Assembly (NCBI GenBank): GCA_036563485.1 | Contig: DATCMI010000001.1 | Location: 828,938-892,937, forward strand | DNA: 64,000 bases | Source: Sphingomicrobium sp. | Lineage (GTDB): Bacteria > Pseudomonadota > Alphaproteobacteria > Sphingomonadales > Sphingomonadaceae | Direction: 5' to 3' | Part shown: positions 61,616-64,000 of the stretch, piece after piece | How the letters are laid out: the number at the start of each line of letters is the position of its first letter | Position numbering within the stretch: the first letter of the stretch is position 1 | Notes under the pieces: model-generated | Database searches by the model: none | Seen by the model: the letters and a program-made list of their open reading frames with translations, nothing else | Told to the model about the DNA's origin: nothing | Made by a program: the position numbers and the translations under genes

Positions 61616-63621
61616 CGCAGGTCGGGCGCGATCGCCTCGGCACGCATCGACGCGATCGCCTCGTCCAGCGGCACGACCAGCTGCCGCTCTTCGGAGCCGA
61701 GCCGGCGCAGCGCGACCGTGCCTTCCTCGGCCTCGCGCTTGCCGACGACCAGCAGCATCGGAACCTTGGCCAGGCTGTGCTCGCGCACCTTGTAATTGAT
61801 CTTCTCGTTGCGAAGGTCGGTATCGGCGCGGATCCCCGCCGCAGTCAGCTTCGCCGCGACTTCCTGCGCATAGCCGTCGGCGTCGGACACGATGGTCGCG
61901 ACGACCGCCTGCACGGGCGCAAGCCACAGCGGGAACTTGCCCGCATAATGTTCGATCAGGATGCCGATGAACCGCTCGTACGATCCGAAGATCGCGCGGT
62001 GCAGCATCACCGGCCGGTGCTTGGCGCCGTCTTCGCCGATGTACGTGGCGTCGAGCCGCTCCGGCAGCACGCGGTCGGACTGGATCGTACCGACCTGCCA
62101 GGTCCGTCCGATCGCGTCGGTCAGATGCCATTCCAGCTTCGGCGCATAGAAAGCGCCTTCGCCGGGCAGCTCTTCCCAGCCATATTCGTCCGTCGCCATG
62201 CCGGCCGCGATGACCGCATTGCGAAGCTCGCTCTCCGCTTTGTCCCAGTCCTCGTCGCTGCCGAACCTGTTGTCGGGGCGAAGCGCCAGCTTCACGGCAT
62301 AAGTGAAGCCGAAATCCTTGTAGACGCGGTCGGCGAGCGCGCAGAAGGCCCGCACTTCATCGACGATCTGGTCCTCGCGGCAGAAGATGTGCGCATCGTC
62401 CTGCGTGAACTGGCGCACGCGCATCAGCCCGTGAAGCGCGCCGTGCGGCTCGTTCCGGTGGCAGCTGCCGTTCTCGTACAGCCGCAGCGGCAGGTCGCGA
62501 TAGCTGGTGATGCCCTGCTTGAAGACCAGCACGTGCGCCGGGCAGTTCATCGGCTTCAGCGCCATCAGGTCGGCCTGGCCCGAAAGCACCGGCGCGTCCT
62601 CGTCCGTGCCCGGAATCTCGTCCGGCACGATGAACATGTTCTCGCGATATTTGCCCCAGTGGCCGCTCTTCTCCCACTGCCGCGCGTCCATCAGCTGCGG
62701 GGTCTTGATCTCCTGGTAGCCGGCCTCGTCGATGCGGCGGCGCATATACTGCTCGAGCTGGCGCCAGATCATGTAGCCGTTGGCATGCCAGAACACCGAC
62801 CCGTGCGCCTCGGCCTGGAGGTGGAACAGGTCCATCTCCTGCCCGAGCTTGCGATGGTCGCGCTTGGCCGCTTCCTCGAGCCGGACGAGATGAGCGTCGA
62901 GCTGCTTCTTGTTGAGCCAGGCCGTCCCGTAGATGCGGCTCAGCATCCGGTTCTTGGGATCGCCGCGCCAATAAGCGCCGCTGACCCGCGTCAGCTTAAA
63001 CGCCTGCGGGTCGAGCTTGCCGGTCGAGGCGAGGTGCGGACCGCGGCAGAGGTCGATCCACGCGGTGTCCGCATGTCCCGAACGGTACATGGTGATCGGC
63101 TCGCCCTCGGGCAGCTCCATCACCCATTCGGCCTTGAACCGCTCGCCCTGCTTCTCGAACAAGGCGCGCACGTCCTCGCGCTTCCACACTTCGCGGATGA
63201 GCGGCTCGTCGCGGGCGATGATCCTGCGCATCTCTTCCTCGATCGCCGGAAGCTCTTCCTCGGTGAACGGCCCATGCTCGGCGGTCGGGGCAAAGTCGTA
63301 GTAGAAGCCGTCGTCGGTCGCGGGGCCAAAGGTGATCTGCGTGCCGGGGAACAGGTTCTGCACCGCTTCGGCGAGGATGTGCGCAAAGTCGTGCCGCACC
63401 AGCTCGAGCGCGTCGGCTTCGTCCTTGGACGTGATCAGCGCCAGGCTCGCGTCGCCCTCGAACGGGCGCATGATGTCGCGGACCTCGCCGTCGACGCGCG
63501 CGGCAAGCGCGGCCTTGGCGAGCCCCGGCCCGATCGCCGCGGCGACATCCGCGGGCGTCGAACCTTCCGGCATCTCCCGAACCGACCCGTCGGGGAGCGC
63601 GATCTTGAACATTTTGGTCAT
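61612..63621 (-). CDS. thrS: Threonyl-tRNA synthetase
   Basis: ThrS charges tRNA-Thr with threonine. The 669-residue protein has an N-terminal TGS domain (1-62), the editing domain (about 65-240) and the class II core with zinc ligands in [12 protein letters not shown], in TQDDAHIFC and in [10 protein letters not shown], followed by the anticodon-binding domain (about 560-669). All three zinc ligands are intact. The GNAT gene overlaps its stop, and infC follows, the usual thrS-infC neighbourhood with one insert. Confidence 0.96.
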   Translation of the reverse strand: MTKMFKIALPDGSVREMPEGSTPADVAAAIGPGLAKAALAARVDGEVRDIMRPFEGDASLALITSKDEADALELVRHDFAHILAEAVQNLFPGTQITFGPATDDGFYYDFAPTAEHGPFTEEELPAIEEEMRRIIARDEPLIREVWKREDVRALFEKQGERFKAEWVMELPEGEPITMYRSGHADTAWIDLCRGPHLASTGKLDPQAFKLTRVSGAYWRGDPKNRMLSRIYGTAWLNKKQLDAHLVRLEEAAKRDHRKLGQEMDLFHLQAEAHGSVFWHANGYMIWRQLEQYMRRRIDEAGYQEIKTPQLMDARQWEKSGHWGKYRENMFIVPDEIPGTDEDAPVLSGQADLMALKPMNCPAHVLVFKQGITSYRDLPLRLYENGSCHRNEPHGALHGLMRVRQFTQDDAHIFCREDQIVDEVRAFCALADRVYKDFGFTYAVKLALRPDNRFGSDEDWDKAESELRNAVIAAGMATDEYGWEELPGEGAFYAPKLEWHLTDAIGRTWQVGTIQSDRVLPERLDATYIGEDGAKHRPVMLHRAIFGSYERFIGILIEHYAGKFPLWLAPVQAVVATIVSDADGYAQEVAAKLTAAGIRADTDLRNEKINYKVREHSLAKVPMLLVVGKREAEEGTVALRRLGSEERQLVVPLDEAIASMRAEAIAPDLR

Positions 63622-63682
63622 CGCACCGGCATGTAGCGCTGCGGCCCGTTGGCCTCAACCTAAGTAGACGTGGAAAGCTCCC

Positions 63683-63720
63683 TTGACATCCGCAAGAGTA
63701 TCAGTAAAGCTACCTTTACT
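63683..63720 (+). promoter_or_regulatory. Candidate promoter with palindromic operator
   Basis: A TTGACA box is at 63683-63688. About 16 to 17 bases later, the perfect palindrome AGTAAAG-CTAC-CTTTACT (63703-63720) covers the expected -10 position, so a bound repressor would block RNA polymerase. Its 16-base core, GTAAAGCTACCTTTAC, is the same length as the operators at 32363-32396 and shares their GTAA...TTAC-type ends. It lies 20 bases upstream of a GTG-initiated membrane protein gene. Confidence 0.6.
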
Positions 63721-63739
63721 TAGTGGAAAGGAAGCTTAC

Positions 63740-64000
63740 GTGTCCAACTCGAACCCCGCCCAGCGGCGCTACACCATATCGGTGCTGCTGTTGTCCGTGG
63801 CCTACATGCTGATCCTGTTCGGGGTGATCACCTTCTTCAAGAACAGCAACCCGCGGGGCGCGTCAGCCTACGTCGCGGCCGTCCTGCCGGCGCTGCCGAT
63901 CATCGGCATCTTCTTCGCCATGGGCCGCTACCTCATCGACGAGCAGGACGAATATGTCCGCATGCTCGTCGTCCGTCAGACTTTGTGGGCCAGCGGCTTC
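63740..64000 (+). CDS. Membrane protein, partial, XRE-partner type
   Basis: The 87 visible codons start at GTG, preceded by AAGGAAG. Two membrane helices are seen (about 13-33, SVLLLSVAYMLILFGVITFF, and 45-64, VAAVLPALPIIGIFFAM), then GRYLIDEQDEYVRMLVVRQTLWAS. The C-terminus is outside the window. The LIDEQDEYVR loop resembles LIDDENTRANR in the XRE-paired membrane protein at 31825-32349. Such genes often precede a short HTH gene, which would lie just beyond the window. I do not recognise a named function. Confidence 0.7.
   Translation, partial: MSNSNPAQRRYTISVLLLSVAYMLILFGVITFFKNSNPRGASAYVAAVLPALPIIGIFFAMGRYLIDEQDEYVRMLVVRQTLWASGF

Noticed and set aside
61777-63636. 619-codon plus-strand frame opposite thrS
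   Set aside because: Antisense to an intact threonyl-tRNA synthetase; product has no motif.

Overview
The window is a GC-rich bacterial chromosome segment carrying about 61 protein-coding genes, with no tRNA, rRNA, insertion sequence, prophage or CRISPR array that I can see. GapR (DUF2312), a MipZ-type division ATPase, a PgmG-like phosphoglucomutase/phosphomannomutase, a B-type L36, DUF3618 and holin-X-like proteins, a TonB-dependent receptor with a proline-rich tail, and intergenic repeats built on CTGAGCTTGTCGAAG all point to an alphaproteobacterium of the order Sphingomonadales. That assignment is an inference from gene content. Coding density is very high: many adjacent genes overlap by 1 or 4 bases, and no gene-free stretch exceeds 300 bases (the longest is 60291-60519).

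Layout. 1-8.7 kb: a partial secreted protein, rpmJ, galE, an M14 carboxypeptidase, gpmA, a diguanylate cyclase, purE-purK and a large M16 peptidase. 8.8-17.8 kb: one minus-strand block for propionyl-CoA to succinyl-CoA (pccB, mce, methylmalonyl-CoA mutase, pccA), with an OsmC protein, an LprI-like protein, two alpha/beta hydrolases and a small membrane protein interleaved. 18-22.5 kb: a surface-glycan trio (glycosyltransferase, UDP-galactopyranose mutase, and a glycoside hydrolase family 1/RmlD fusion). 22.5-31.7 kb: an unrecognised secreted protein, a histidine phosphatase, nnrD, pyk, gapR, yebC, ruvC-ruvA-DUF1622-ruvB and a DUF3089 hydrolase.

31.6-41.3 kb: an XRE regulator with its membrane partner and a double operator, ybgC-tolB-Pal-like without tolQRA between them, a Sel1 protein with a hairpin over its ribosome binding site, panC divergent from mipZ, pgmG, a VOC protein, two envelope proteins, and a membrane-anchored winged-helix regulator divergent from a membrane protein. 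41.2-47.4 kb: a flavoprotein, the exonuclease and helicase usually linked to DNA ligase, a small lipoprotein, a DEDDh nuclease and an HxlR regulator. 47.5-64 kb: rsh, maeB, mutS-glnD, a TonB-dependent receptor, infC, a GNAT acetyltransferase, thrS, and the start of a second membrane protein behind a palindromic operator.

Most genes are ordinary housekeeping functions. The points most worth a second look are translational and regulatory: infC with a probable AUA start, ruvC and a DEXH helicase with probable CTG starts at CTGA overlaps, a hairpin sequestering the Sel1-gene ribosome binding site, a repeat pair that flanks yebC-ruvC and supplies the ruvC stop codon, a GTAA-N8-TTAC-type operator shared by two membrane-protein loci, and a YbgC homologue whose usual catalytic histidine is tyrosine. 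I see no clear evidence of a new defence or mobile system.
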